Shown piece after piece: positions 18,087-27,300 of a DNA stretch of 64,000 nucleotides. The notes under the pieces were generated by a model, which saw only the letters and a program-made list of their open reading frames with translations, had not been told where the DNA came from and did no database searches. The position numbers were made by a program, and so were the translations under genes. Numbering within the stretch: position 1 is the first letter of the stretch; each line of letters starts with the position of its first letter. The stretch spans positions 1,178,001 to 1,242,000 of the forward strand of contig CBDHYI010000008.1 in assembly GCA_965275915.1 (NCBI GenBank), in the 5' to 3' direction. The stretch comes from JBDWFY01 sp965275915. GTDB lineage: Bacteria; Pseudomonadota; Alphaproteobacteria; Rhizobiales; Stappiaceae.

Positions 18087-18491
18087 ATGAAACGCGAAGC
18101 AGTCAACCCCGAGAGCATGTATAACGCCGTTCAGTTCGGATTTTCGCACGCTGTTGAAAGCGAGGGCGGCCGCCTTCTTCATCTGGCCGGGCAGGTGGCG
18201 TGGGATGCCAATGGCGATCTGGTCGGTCCGGGCGATCTGGCCGCGCAGGCCAAGCAGTGTCTTGACAACCTGACGAGTGTGCTCGCCAGCCGCGGTGCAT
18301 CTGCCAAGAACGTTGTGCGCCTCAGAACCTACGTTGTTGATTATTCACCGGACAAGCTGGAGGTTCTGGGGCCGGCATTCGGTGCTTTTTACGGCGATGT
18401 GACACCTGCGGCGAACACGCTCTTGGGCGTACAGGCGCTGGCAATGCCCGATTTTCTGATCGAGATAGAGGCGACGGCCATTCTCGATTGA
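18087..18491 (+). CDS. RidA/YjgF-family protein (imine/enamine deaminase-like)
   Basis: 134 residues, the usual RidA length. It has the family blocks LHLAGQVAWDANGDLVGPGD, AQAKQCLDNLTSVL, VVRLRTYVVDY and the C-terminal IEIEATAIL. The catalytic arginine common in RidA proper is in the V-R-L-R-T-Y block; the C-terminal glutamate also appears. It probably hydrolyses an imine from the flavoprotein encoded 48 bp upstream. AGGGAGA precedes the ATG. Confidence 0.88.
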   Translation: MKREAVNPESMYNAVQFGFSHAVESEGGRLLHLAGQVAWDANGDLVGPGDLAAQAKQCLDNLTSVLASRGASAKNVVRLRTYVVDYSPDKLEVLGPAFGAFYGDVTPAANTLLGVQALAMPDFLIEIEATAILD

Positions 18492-18613
18492 GCGGACATT
18501 GGGGGAGCGGAGTATTGGGCCGAAATGCTTGAGGGAGGTGGCGGCTGGCGGCAATGACGGTACGGATTATTTCGGTGCCCGGGCCCGCTGAGTGAAAGTC
18601 AGTTGCTCTGCTT

Positions 18614-19015
18614 TCACGCATGGTCCCTCGCCAGCCGTTCCAAAATATCGAGTGCTTCGTCTTCCCGGCCATCGGGGACGAAAAGATGATCATGAAAGAA
18701 TCCGGATACCGGATTGACGCCCATTTCGCACCGGGCGAGTTCCGTCGCAATGCGGGCGATGAAGCCGACCGCGTCAAGCGAGGAGTGGATGTTCAGCGTG
18801 ATCATGCGGCAGGGAAATTCGTAAGCAAGGCCGCGTGTCTCCGCTTCCGATTGCAGGACGATCAGGGTTATGCCCTCCGCTTCCTCGAAGATCATTTTGG
18901 GTGACAGATCATCCGGGATCGCGTGATCGGGCAGGGTGACGAACACATAGAGCCCCTCGGCGAGTGTCGCCGAAAGCGATCCGATCAGCCTGTCGAGATT
19001 TTTCTCTCCGCTCAT
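18614..19015 (-). CDS. ACT-domain protein (ACT_3/ACT_7 type)
   Basis: 133 residues. Two ACT-like halves are visible: residues 15-60 (EGLYVFVTLPD, then EGITLIVLQ) and 65-130 (CRMITLNIHSSLDAVGFIARI, then HDHLFVPDGREDEALDIL). Stand-alone proteins of this family are thought to bind amino acids as regulators. It is convergent with the RidA gene and divergent from the LysR at 19188. No partner is obvious. Confidence 0.75.
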   Translation of the reverse strand: MSGEKNLDRLIGSLSATLAEGLYVFVTLPDHAIPDDLSPKMIFEEAEGITLIVLQSEAETRGLAYEFPCRMITLNIHSSLDAVGFIARIATELARCEMGVNPVSGFFHDHLFVPDGREDEALDILERLARDHA

Positions 19016-19187
19016 AGTTCATCGTCCTTCACGCTCTGCACCCAGGGTCATGTGATGCCGGGAAACTTTTTTCCGATCAAGGACTCTCCAGTGTGCTCCT
19101 TCTTTCGGTTCCACTCCAATTGACGAATGGCTGGTCGTTTGTCAGATTTTCTTGAAGTCATCATGCAAAATATCATAAATTTATTTT

Positions 19188-20096
19188 ATGAAAATTCGAA
19201 ATCTCGATACCTTTTACTGGATTGCCAAACTCGGTAGCTTTCGAGCGGCATCGGAGCATCTGCATCTGACGCAGCCGGCGATTACAGCCCGAATACAAGT
19301 GCTGGAGCAGGATCTGGGTGCGCAGGTGTTTGTGCGTGATACGCGAAATGCCGATCTGACCCTGCTGGGGCGAAAACTGTTGCCTTACGCGGAAAAGCTG
19401 ATGGAGCTGGATCAGTCCGTTATCAATGCGTTTTCAAACACAACCACTGTCGAGCAGACCATCCGCCTGGGGTCGTCCGAGACGATCGTGGGAACGTGGC
19501 TGCCCGATTTTCTGGCGCATTATGGACAGTCACGGCCCAATCTGAGCTTCGATTTGACCGTCGATACGACCAATAACCTGCGCAACTCTCTGGTTGCCCG
19601 GGAAATCGATCTTGCCTTTTTGATGGGACCTGTCGCGGAAGCCAGCATCGACAATATCGATCTCTGCGCCTTTGAGATGGTGTTCGCGGCAACTCCGGAT
19701 CTTGCGGCTCTCAACAAGGTCTGGACACTGGAAGATCTTGCGCAGCACTCCATCCTGACGTTTTCCAGCAATACGCGGCCACACAGACAACTGCGCCAAC
19801 GGCTGGCACCCCACGCTGTCGGAAAGGTGAAGATTACATGTTCGGCGTCCCTTGGGGCCGTTGTCCGACTTGGCGTGACCGGATACGGCATCTGCGCCTT
19901 GCCCAGAGCGATCATAGCAACCGAATTGAAGTCCGGTAACCTGATGGAACTGCCGACTGATTTCGATCTGCCGCCCATCTCCTTCACGGCAAGCTATGTA
20001 TCGGATTCTGCCATGCGTGACCTGATGAACGACATAGCCGTCAGCGCTGCGGGTTTCATCGGGCCGCGAACTATAAAAAAAATCTATCAAGATTGA
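19188..20096 (+). CDS. LysR-family regulator
   Basis: 302 residues. The HTH starts MKIRNLDTFYWIAKLGSFRAA with recognition helix LTQPAITARIQVLEQDLG. The effector domain has VRLGVTGYGICALP near the end. The start codon sits right after an AT-rich palindrome (ATAAATTTAT, 19175-19184). It is transcribed toward the DUF1445/TRAP operon and probably controls it; the effector is likely the TRAP substrate. Confidence 0.88.
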   Translation: MKIRNLDTFYWIAKLGSFRAASEHLHLTQPAITARIQVLEQDLGAQVFVRDTRNADLTLLGRKLLPYAEKLMELDQSVINAFSNTTTVEQTIRLGSSETIVGTWLPDFLAHYGQSRPNLSFDLTVDTTNNLRNSLVAREIDLAFLMGPVAEASIDNIDLCAFEMVFAATPDLAALNKVWTLEDLAQHSILTFSSNTRPHRQLRQRLAPHAVGKVKITCSASLGAVVRLGVTGYGICALPRAIIATELKSGNLMELPTDFDLPPISFTASYVSDSAMRDLMNDIAVSAAGFIGPRTIKKIYQD

Positions 20097-20160
20097 AAAA
20101 TAATTTCGATTTGAATTTTAAGTCGATGCCTCCTTTTATGATGCGAAGGAGGATTTGCCG

Positions 20161-21006
20161 GTGTCCGTTGCTCAAAAATTCGAAACGGGGGATGCGCTGA
20201 GGCGGCAGGCGCGGGCCGGGCAGTTCGCCGGACAAACGGCAGGACAGGCGCCGGACTTTCTTCAGGGTAACATCGTTATCCTGCCCAAGCACCATGCGCA
20301 GGATTTTCTGCTCTTCTGTTCTAACAATCCCAAACCCTGCCCGCTGATCGGTCTGTCACGCCCCGGCGACACCGGCATCCCTGTTCTGGGGGCATTTGAT
20401 ATCCGCTCCGACATTCCGAAATACCGAATTTACAGAAACGGCGCGTTGTCAGCCGAGGTCGCCGATATATCCGATATCTGGGCGGAGGATCTCGTCACGT
20501 TCGTACTGGGCTGTTCCTTTACATTCGAGGAAGCGTTGATGCGTGAGGGCTTTCCGGTCCGTCATGTCGATCAGGGCTCAAATGTGCCGATGTTCAAGAC
20601 CGCGCTCGAAACGCTGCCCGGAGGCATATTCAACGGCCCTCTGGTTGTAACAATGCGGTCCTATTCCGCGGCGCAGATCCCGGCGATTTTCGATCTCTCG
20701 GCACGCTATCCGCACGCGCATGGGACGCCCGTCTACTGGGGCGATCCGGCTGCCATCGGTATTCAGGATCTTATGCAGCCGGACTATGGGGACCCGGTCG
20801 AAGTTCCGGTTGGCGAGGTGCCGGTTTTCTGGGCCTGCGGAGTAACGCCGCAGGCTGCAATTGAGCGGGCGCGCCCGGATCTTTCCATTACTCACGCACC
20901 GGGCTGCATGCTGGTCACCGACCTGCCGTCACAAACCGTCCCGCTTGTCCGGTTTTCGTTGTCCGATTTTTCGCCTGACATGACGGGCCAGCCGCGAAGC
21001 AGGTAG
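20161..21006 (+). CDS. Putative hydro-lyase, DUF1445 / D-glutamate-cyclase-like family
   Basis: 281 residues. The PHAHGTPVYWGDPAAIGI block and the later VPVFWACGVTPQAA and ITHAPGCMLVTD blocks are the conserved core of the DUF1445 (UPF0317) family. A related mitochondrial enzyme is a D-glutamate cyclase. The GTG at 20161 was chosen because AAGGAGG ends eight bases before it; a TTG two codons earlier is too close. It lies between a LysR gene and a TRAP transporter, a common association, which suggests it processes the imported acid or amino acid derivative. Confidence 0.8.
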   Translation: MSVAQKFETGDALRRQARAGQFAGQTAGQAPDFLQGNIVILPKHHAQDFLLFCSNNPKPCPLIGLSRPGDTGIPVLGAFDIRSDIPKYRIYRNGALSAEVADISDIWAEDLVTFVLGCSFTFEEALMREGFPVRHVDQGSNVPMFKTALETLPGGIFNGPLVVTMRSYSAAQIPAIFDLSARYPHAHGTPVYWGDPAAIGIQDLMQPDYGDPVEVPVGEVPVFWACGVTPQAAIERARPDLSITHAPGCMLVTDLPSQTVPLVRFSLSDFSPDMTGQPRSR

Positions 21007-21093
21007 GGTACGCCGTGATGTTCATCCCTGTCCGCTTCCTGAAAATGCACTTGGCAGGCTGATCTGCCAAACTCTTCAAACGGGAGATCTTCC

Positions 21094-22131
21094 ATGAAGA
21101 AACTGCTTATTGGACTAACCGTATCAACAGTTTTCGTTATGCCCGCTCTTTCGGCAGAACTGGCGGTCGTCGGAAGTTGGTCAAGTCTGCCGCTTCACAA
21201 GGATTATGAAGCGCCGTTCTGGGGTGAAACGCTGCCTGAAGCTTCCGGAGGCACGCTGACGACATCGGTAACGACTCACAATCAGATGAACTTGGGCGTC
21301 GGCGAAGTGTTCCGGCTTCTTGGGCAGGGTGTGTTCGATGTCGGAATGACCGTCGGCGACTATGCGGTCGCCGATGCACCGGAGCTGGAAGGGCTCGATG
21401 TGCCGCTGGTTGCGATGTCGGCCGACAAGGCCCGTGCAGCGGTTGAAGCCGCCAGACCAATGGTCGATGAGATCTTCAAAACCCGGTTCAATTCCGAGGT
21501 TCTGGCCATTGCGCCCTATCCGCCGCAGGTGGTGTTCTGCAACAGGGACGTCGTTAATCTCGATGATTTGAAAGGCCTCAAGGTTCGTGCATCGGGACGT
21601 ATGACGGCGAAGTTTCTCGATGCGCTTGGCGCAGAAGGCGTGAACGTTTCTTTTTCGGAGGTGCCCGGTGCACTTCAGAAAGGCGTGGTTGATTGTGCCG
21701 TCACGGGCGCGGGATCGGGCTACAGTGCCGGCTGGTGGGAAGTGAGCACACATTTGCTGCCTATTCCGCTTGGCGGATGGGATCCGGTCGTTACGGCGAT
21801 GAATATGGATAAATGGAACGCGCTCGATGCGGACACCCAGGCGCTGATAAAGAAAGAAGTTGCAGAGAAGTTCGAAGCGCCGGCCTGGGCAACCGCTCAG
21901 GATGCGCTGGTCAACGATATCGCCTGTCTTACCGGAAACGGCGACTGCAAATCAGGCGAAACGCGAACCATGACACTTGTCGAGGCAAGTGACGATGATA
22001 TCGCAAAAGCACGCGCTATTCTCGAAGCGACCGTGCTGCCGGAATGGGCCGAGCGGGCGGGGGACGACTGGGCCAATCGCTGGAATGAAAGTGTCGGTAA
22101 GGTCGTCGACGTATCCATCAACACCAATTGA
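21094..22131 (+). CDS. TRAP transporter substrate-binding protein (DctP family)
   Basis: 345 residues with a signal peptide at residues 1-20 (LLIGLTVSTVFVMPALSA). The DctP core shows LDDLKGLKVRASGRMTAKFLDALGA followed by SFSEVPGALQKGVVDCAVTG, where the arginine usually grips a substrate carboxylate. GGGAG precedes the ATG. It starts the three-gene TRAP cluster. A carboxylate is the expected ligand class; its identity is unknown. Confidence 0.92.
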   Translation: MKKLLIGLTVSTVFVMPALSAELAVVGSWSSLPLHKDYEAPFWGETLPEASGGTLTTSVTTHNQMNLGVGEVFRLLGQGVFDVGMTVGDYAVADAPELEGLDVPLVAMSADKARAAVEAARPMVDEIFKTRFNSEVLAIAPYPPQVVFCNRDVVNLDDLKGLKVRASGRMTAKFLDALGAEGVNVSFSEVPGALQKGVVDCAVTGAGSGYSAGWWEVSTHLLPIPLGGWDPVVTAMNMDKWNALDADTQALIKKEVAEKFEAPAWATAQDALVNDIACLTGNGDCKSGETRTMTLVEASDDDIAKARAILEATVLPEWAERAGDDWANRWNESVGKVVDVSINTN

Positions 22132-22145
22132 GCGGGGCAACTGAG

Positions 22146-22691
22146 ATGGCGGAGCGGCTTCTGGCAGGGTTGCGCCGGATCAACAGAGTGGTGGCCTTGT
22201 GCGTCGGGACGCTGTTCTTCCTCTGCGCCGGGCTTGTCCTGGTTGACATCGTGCTTCGCCGTCTCGGCACCTCGCTTGGTGGAACGGATGAGATTTCAGG
22301 CTATGTCATGGCAATCGGGACCGCTTGGGGCATGGCGTTTGCCCTGCTTGAACTGTCCCATGTCCGGATCGATTTTTTGAGAAGTCTTGCCGCGGCCAAA
22401 GGCCGGGCCGCGTTCGATCTCTTATCCATCTTCATATTGGCTGCCACGGTATCCGTTGTGGCGGTCCAATGCTGGCCGGTCGTTGCAACTACGCTGAAAA
22501 ACGGGTCAACGGCCAACACGCCGCTTGAGACACCTCTGGCTCTGGTTCAGGTGCCCTGGTTGGCCGGTTGGGTCTGGTTTGCCCTGATGGCCTGGCTGAC
22601 ATTCGTTGCTGCTCTGTCACTCGTCGTCAGCGGGGAATTTGATCAATCCGAGCAGGCAGTCGGCGTCTTCCCCGAGCATGAGGCACTGTGA
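22146..22691 (+). CDS. TRAP transporter small membrane subunit (DctQ family)
   Basis: 181 residues with four membrane segments, the DctQ arrangement, and a DEISGYVMAIGTAWGMAFALL block typical of the family. ATG 22146 was chosen; a TTG at 22128 that overlaps the DctP stop would add six residues. Its TGA overlaps the A of the DctM start. Confidence 0.9.
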   Translation: MAERLLAGLRRINRVVALCVGTLFFLCAGLVLVDIVLRRLGTSLGGTDEISGYVMAIGTAWGMAFALLELSHVRIDFLRSLAAAKGRAAFDLLSIFILAATVSVVAVQCWPVVATTLKNGSTANTPLETPLALVQVPWLAGWVWFALMAWLTFVAALSLVVSGEFDQSEQAVGVFPEHEAL

Positions 22692-23974
22692 TGCTGGCGT
22701 TTGTCTCTATCGGATTGCTCGGGTTCCTGACACTCTCGATTCCTGTGGGCATCGTCCTGTTTATTCTCGGGTTCGGCGTCGATCAGTTCTTCACCCCGTT
22801 TCCGTTGCTGCGCGGACTGGGCTCCATGGTGTGGTCCACGTCGGAAAACGCCGCACTGATCGCAATACCGTTTTTTGTGCTTCTGGGCGAAATTCTTGTA
22901 CGCAGCGGATTAGCGGCACGAACCTATTCAGCGCTGGACCGATGGGTATCCTGGATGCCGGGCGGTCTGGTTCATGCCAATATCGCTACGGCGACAATGT
23001 TTTCCGCCACATCCGGCTCATCCGTCGCCACTGCCGCCACGGTTGCGACCGTCGCCATGCCGCAGGCGGAAAAACTGGGTTACGATCCCAAGCTGTTCTC
23101 CGGTGCGATCGCAGCGGGCGGAACGCTTGGCATCATGATCCCGCCCTCGATCAATCTGATCGTCTATGGTTTTCTGACGCAGACCTCCATTCCCCAACTT
23201 TTTCTTGCAGGTCTCGTTCCGGGCATTTTGCTGGCGCTTTTGTTTATGCTGATCTCGGCGGCTATTTGCACGGTCCGGCCGCAACTGGGCGGCCAGAGGC
23301 GGACGTTCCCGGCAGCAGAAATGATGCGTGGATTGGCGCAACTGCTGCCGATCATTCTGCTTTTTACGATTATCATCGGATCGATCTACAAAGGCTGGGC
23401 CACACCAACGGAAGCGGCATCCGTGGGGGTTGGCGGTGCATTGCTGATTGCGGCTGTGTTCAGCGGCATCAGTCTCAAAATGATCGGCGACAGCATCATC
23501 GGCACCGTGAAAATCACATCCATGATCATGCTTGTTGTGATCGGCGCGTCTTTTCTGAACTTCACACTGTCAGCTGCCGGACTTGCGCAGGAACTGCGCT
23601 CGGTCCTGGAAGGCCTGGGTCTGAGCCCGCTGCTGATGCTGCTGGCAATCGTTGTGATGTACATTGTGCTCGGCTTCTTCATCGAAACACTGTCATTGAT
23701 GGTCATCACTATTCCCATCGTTGTTCCGATCGTTATCAGTCTGGGTTTCGATCCGGTCTGGTTCGGTATTTTGATGATTGTCCTGATCGAAATGGCGCTC
23801 ATCACGCCTCCTGTGGGATTGAATCTTTATGTGGTTCAAGGTGCCCGTAAAGGCGGTTCCATGGGCGAGGTGATGCTTGGCGCCAGCCCGTTTGTGATCG
23901 CCATGCTGGCTATGGTTGCAGCATTGATCGCCGTTCCTGAATTGGCTCTGTTTCTTCCCCAGGCGCTTCAATAG
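22691..23974 (+). CDS. TRAP transporter large permease (DctM family)
   Basis: 427 residues, about twelve membrane segments. Family motifs include the GGLVHANIATATMFSATSGSS stretch, GIMIPPSINLIVYGFLTQTS and LITPPVGLNLYVVQG. The ATG overlaps the DctQ stop by one base; a GTG just before it is possible. It is the sodium-coupled transport subunit. The gene is convergent with a LysE gene 17 bp away. Confidence 0.93.
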   Translation: MLAFVSIGLLGFLTLSIPVGIVLFILGFGVDQFFTPFPLLRGLGSMVWSTSENAALIAIPFFVLLGEILVRSGLAARTYSALDRWVSWMPGGLVHANIATATMFSATSGSSVATAATVATVAMPQAEKLGYDPKLFSGAIAAGGTLGIMIPPSINLIVYGFLTQTSIPQLFLAGLVPGILLALLFMLISAAICTVRPQLGGQRRTFPAAEMMRGLAQLLPIILLFTIIIGSIYKGWATPTEAASVGVGGALLIAAVFSGISLKMIGDSIIGTVKITSMIMLVVIGASFLNFTLSAAGLAQELRSVLEGLGLSPLLMLLAIVVMYIVLGFFIETLSLMVITIPIVVPIVISLGFDPVWFGILMIVLIEMALITPPVGLNLYVVQGARKGGSMGEVMLGASPFVIAMLAMVAALIAVPELALFLPQALQ

Positions 23975-23991
23975 CCTGAAACGGGCAGGGC

Positions 23992-24615
23992 TTACCGCTC
24001 GCTCACCGCGATTTTAGCCGCAAGTCCCACAAAGACGATGCCGGCGAGTTTGTTGATCACCGATTGGGCCGATGGTGACCGTGTCAGCCAGATATTCAGG
24101 CTGCCGGCCAGAAGCGCTATAGCACTGAAAACAAAGAACGTTATCACCGCAAAAACGATGCCCAAAAGTGCGATCTGAACCAAGAGCGATCCCCGGTCCG
24201 GGTCTGTAAACTGCGGAAAGAACGCCAGAAAGAAAATGGCGACCTTCGGGTTGGTGATGTTCATGATCAGGCCGCGGCGGTAGAGCGCCGCAGGAGCTCG
24301 ACGGGGAACGGGTGTGTCCAACTGCTGAGCCGGCGCTTTGAAGGCCTGATAAGCCAGGTAAAGAAGATATCCTGCACCGGCTAACTTTATCACGGTAAAA
24401 GCCGCAGCGCTGGCGGTGATCAGGGCCGCGAGGCCCAGGGCTACGGCTGCAGAATGAAAGAACAGGCCGGAGCACAGGCCAAGCACAACCAGAATCCCGT
24501 CACGCGCGCCACTCATGGCCGATTGGGTCAAAACGAAGATGTTGTCCGGTCCCGGCGCGAGTGCCAGCAAAAAGGCGGCGAGGCTGAAGGTGAGGGCGAT
24601 ATCGAGGGGCAGCAT
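23992..24615 (-). CDS. LysE/RhtB-family amino-acid exporter
   Basis: 207 residues and six membrane segments. The N-terminus ends with AFLLALAPGPDNIFV, the family signature, and GLIMNITNPKVAIFFLAFFPQF is the second conserved block. The ATG at 24615 starts just before the first membrane segment. LysE proteins export amino acids or derivatives; the substrate is not predictable. It is divergent from a small membrane-protein gene. Confidence 0.88.
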   Translation of the reverse strand: MLPLDIALTFSLAAFLLALAPGPDNIFVLTQSAMSGARDGILVVLGLCSGLFFHSAAVALGLAALITASAAAFTVIKLAGAGYLLYLAYQAFKAPAQQLDTPVPRRAPAALYRRGLIMNITNPKVAIFFLAFFPQFTDPDRGSLLVQIALLGIVFAVITFFVFSAIALLAGSLNIWLTRSPSAQSVINKLAGIVFVGLAAKIAVSER

Positions 24616-24776
24616 GACGATCACTTTTTGGAACATTCGCGCGTTTGTCAAATATGAATTTCCGTGGTGAAGGGTGCGCATCGACGTCGATTACAATTTG
24701 ACATTTTTTATCAAGAACCCGGTGAGGAATATCGACTATGGTTGGAGGCTGCGTTGCATATTAGGGAAGACTAGTT

Positions 24777-25046
24777 ATGCCAAACGTCTGGATGTTCGCG
24801 CCGATCCTTTTAAGCGCTTTTTGCCTTCCGCTGGAGTTTCACCGCGCCGGTTTTCCGGGGCGTCTTTTCTGGCTGTCCTGTCTGCCCGCTATTGTTACGG
24901 TTTTCTCGTTTCTTGCAACGATTACGGGCGAACGGACCATCGATACGGGACCGCTCGGCCTTTGGTCGATCTCAGCAGCGCTTCTGGCGCTTGCCGTCTG
25001 CAGATGGCCCCGAAGTGACGATCTGAACCGGCAGTCCGGCGGCTGA
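24777..25046 (+). CDS. Small membrane protein of unknown function
   Basis: 89 residues with three hydrophobic segments (about 5-20, 30-47, 60-78). AGGGAAG lies seven bases upstream of the ATG. It is convergent with the TetR gene. No family recognised. Confidence 0.45.
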   Translation: MPNVWMFAPILLSAFCLPLEFHRAGFPGRLFWLSCLPAIVTVFSFLATITGERTIDTGPLGLWSISAALLALAVCRWPRSDDLNRQSGG

Positions 25047-25063
25047 GACTGCGGGGGCATTCT

Positions 25064-25732
25064 TCAGGCGGTTTTCTCCGTGCCTTCCTCAAGAACCACG
25101 CTTTTGACCGCTCGGACCACTATTGCCTTCAGAGACTCCTGGCCGGCGTCGGAATAAATCGAGCTGCCGTAGAGATGCTCGAACGTGGCCCGGTTGGACA
25201 CATTAAAGACAGCTGCGGAATTGATGAGCCAGTGCAGTGCAACCGGGTCCATGTCTTTGCGGAAAAGACCCGCTTCTATGCCCTGGCCGCAGATGTCCTC
25301 AAGCTTGCCTATGGCAGGCACATTGACTTTGGGAATGCTGTTCGACTGTGCCAGATGAGTGGCATGATGGATGTTTTCGATTGCAACCAGCCGCACATAG
25401 TCCGGGTTTTGACGGTGATAGTCGAAGGTGAATTCGACAAGGCGCGTGAGTGCCGTCAGAGGGTCGACCTCGTCCAGCAACAGAGCATCTTCTCCTGCGC
25501 GAACACCCGCATAAGCGGCTTCCAGAACCGCGAGATACAGTCCCTGCTTGTCGCCAAAATAGTAATAGATCATCCGCTTTGACGTGCGCGTCTTTTCCAC
25601 AATCTCGCTGATTCGTGCTCCGGCAAAACCGCGTTTGGCAAAGACTTTCGTTGCCGTTGAAAGGATGTCGGCTTTGACCGCATCCGGATCCTGCGTCCAG
25701 TTGCTGCGTTTCGGTTTTCGCCCCGTCGTCAT
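25064..25732 (-). CDS. TetR-family regulator
   Basis: 222 residues. The N-terminal HTH runs AVKADILSTATKVFAKRGFAG, ARISEIVEKTRTSKRMIYYYFGDKQGLY, the usual TetR pattern. The C-terminal ligand domain includes VRLVAIENIHHATH. It diverges from the broken dehydratase-like gene, and a palindrome with the look of its operator covers the promoter between them. The probable role is repression of the decayed catabolic operon to its right. Confidence 0.88.
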   Translation of the reverse strand: MTTGRKPKRSNWTQDPDAVKADILSTATKVFAKRGFAGARISEIVEKTRTSKRMIYYYFGDKQGLYLAVLEAAYAGVRAGEDALLLDEVDPLTALTRLVEFTFDYHRQNPDYVRLVAIENIHHATHLAQSNSIPKVNVPAIGKLEDICGQGIEAGLFRKDMDPVALHWLINSAAVFNVSNRATFEHLYGSSIYSDAGQESLKAIVVRAVKSVVLEEGTEKTA

Positions 25733-25790
25733 CGATACCCCAGATTGATGTTTCCTATCAGTAAGGTGGTTTTTGCTTTAACTCAACCGA

Positions 25791-25821
25791 TTGACAAATG
25801 TACCGATTGGTACACTATAGA
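25791..25821 (+). promoter_or_regulatory. Promoter overlapped by a TetR-type operator palindrome
   Basis: TTGACA at 25791-25796 and TATAGA at 25816-25821 form a candidate promoter with a long (19-bp) spacer. Inside it TGTACC (25799-25804) and GGTACA (25809-25814) are perfect inverted repeats around GATT. A short palindrome between -35 and -10, next to a divergent TetR gene, is the usual layout of a TetR repression site. Confidence 0.65.
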
Positions 25822-25869
25822 TAATGCGCGGATATCCGGCTTGTCCTGCTCCGAGCCGCCGCCCGGTTC

Positions 25870-26205
25870 GGTGGAGCAGGAATGCTCGCGCAGGATTTCA
25901 TCGCATTTGGCAAAGCGCCCCGGAATGCCGGCGGGCGGTGCGGGATCATGGTCTCAAGATCGTGCTGTTCCAGCCGTTGTGCGATTTAAAGCAGCGCCTG
26001 GGCCGAACCGCGGTCGGGCGTTTGACCGGGCGGCATGCAAGTTCGATGTTATGCAGGAGGATGGAGGGCGATCCTATCAGTTTTACAGCAGGCCTTATGG
26101 CGGCGGGTTCGTCCTTGAAGTCGTCGAACGACGGGCAGGTTATCGCGGATACGGTGCTGCAGACGCACCCTCCGGAACAGCGGCCTTTCGCCGCAAAGCG
26201 ATGAG
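25870..26205 (+). pseudogene. Remnant of a 3-dehydroshikimate-dehydratase-like (sugar-isomerase/HPPD fusion) gene
   Basis: Fragments of one protein appear in order but in different frames: QDFIAFGKAP, then ECRRAVRDHGLKIVLFQPL, then RAFDRAACKFDVMQE, all from the N-terminal TIM-barrel half. These are followed directly by YQFYSRPYGGGFVLEVVERR and GYRGYGAADAP, which belong to the far C-terminal 4-hydroxyphenylpyruvate-dioxygenase-like domain. At least two frameshifts and a large internal deletion (most of a roughly 600-residue protein) separate them. Related intact genes (quiC-like) dehydrate 3-dehydroshikimate to protocatechuate. The TetR operator and the downstream Gfo/Idh gene are still in place. 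Confidence 0.75.
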
Positions 26206-26223
26206 GAGGTCAGCGAGCACGGC

Positions 26224-27300
26224 ATGAGACAGAAATCGGAATGCCGTATCGCGGTCATCGGAGCCGGTTTGATCGGCAGCAAGCATGTCGATATGGTTTC
26301 GCAGCTTGCCTGCCTCGATGCTGTGATCGATCCAAGTCCGGCGAGCCGGCGCCTGGCGCGTGCGACAAATGCGCAATGGTTCGAAGACCTGACCGTTTAC
26401 CTGGAAAATGCGAAACCCGACGGGGTTATCATTGCAACACCCAACCACCTGCACTTTGAGCACGGCCGGGCCTGCCTTGAAGCCGGGATCCCGGCGCTGA
26501 TCGAAAAGCCGCTTGCCGGACGTTGCGAGGATGCGGCCGTTTTGGTCGATTTGTCTTCGCAAAGCGGCGTTCCCATTCTTGTCGGTCACCATCGCCGCCA
26601 TTCTCTCATCGTTAAAACCGTCAAGGCGTTGATCGATCGGGGGAAACTCGGTCGGTTGGTAACGGTCAACGCACTGTTCTGGCTGCATAAACCGGAAAGT
26701 TATTTCAAGGCGGCCTGGCGCAGGCAGAAAGGCGCGGGACCGACCTATATCAACCTCATTCATGACATCGATCTTCTGCGCCATCTTTGCGGTGAGATTG
26801 TCAGCGTTCAGGCGACGGAAAGCCGTGCGGTCCGCGGACTTGAGGTGGAGGACACCTGCGCCGTCGTCCTTGCCTTTGAAGGCGGTGCGCTGGGCACCGT
26901 GTCGATCTCCGACACGGTGTCTGCGCCCTGGAGCTGGGAATTGACCTCAGGAGAAAATCCGGCCTATCCGCAGACCGGTGGCGCCTGCTACATGCTCGGC
27001 GGCACAGAGGCATCCCTTTCCATTCCCGATCTCAGGCTGTGGCGGCATACGGGCGAGAAAAGCTGGTGGGCGCCGATCGGGTCCGATACGATACCCGTTG
27101 AGAACGCCGATCCGATCGAGGGACAGTTTCTGCATTTTCTGGACGTGATCGCCGGCAAGGCGGACCCGCTCGTTCCGGCAATCGAGGGGGCAAAAAGCAT
27201 GCTGGCGCTGGAGGCCATAAAAAATGCGGCGTTGCACGGGGCAACCCAGTCCGTGGGTGAGGCCGGTCCGATTGCGCCTTTGGATCGGATCATGCCATGA
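26224..27300 (+). CDS. Gfo/Idh/MocA-family NAD(P)-dependent oxidoreductase
   Basis: 358 residues. The N-terminal Rossmann motif is IAVIGAGLIGSKHVDMV, and the IIATPNHLHFEH and ALIEKPLAG blocks hold the conserved Glu-Lys-Pro of the family. The central GPTYINLIHDIDLLRHL region carries the usual catalytic histidine and aspartate. It is intact, unlike the genes on each side. Its stop overlaps the ATG of the next, broken Gfo/Idh gene by 4 bp. It probably oxidised a sugar, inositol or shikimate/quinate-type polyol in the former pathway. Confidence 0.88.
   Translation: MRQKSECRIAVIGAGLIGSKHVDMVSQLACLDAVIDPSPASRRLARATNAQWFEDLTVYLENAKPDGVIIATPNHLHFEHGRACLEAGIPALIEKPLAGRCEDAAVLVDLSSQSGVPILVGHHRRHSLIVKTVKALIDRGKLGRLVTVNALFWLHKPESYFKAAWRRQKGAGPTYINLIHDIDLLRHLCGEIVSVQATESRAVRGLEVEDTCAVVLAFEGGALGTVSISDTVSAPWSWELTSGENPAYPQTGGACYMLGGTEASLSIPDLRLWRHTGEKSWWAPIGSDTIPVENADPIEGQFLHFLDVIAGKADPLVPAIEGAKSMLALEAIKNAALHGATQSVGEAGPIAPLDRIMP

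Noticed and set aside
22606..23850. 414-codon plus-strand frame inside the TRAP large permease
   Set aside because: Overlaps DctM in another frame; Arg/Cys/His-rich composition and no recognisable domain, while DctM is a clear match.
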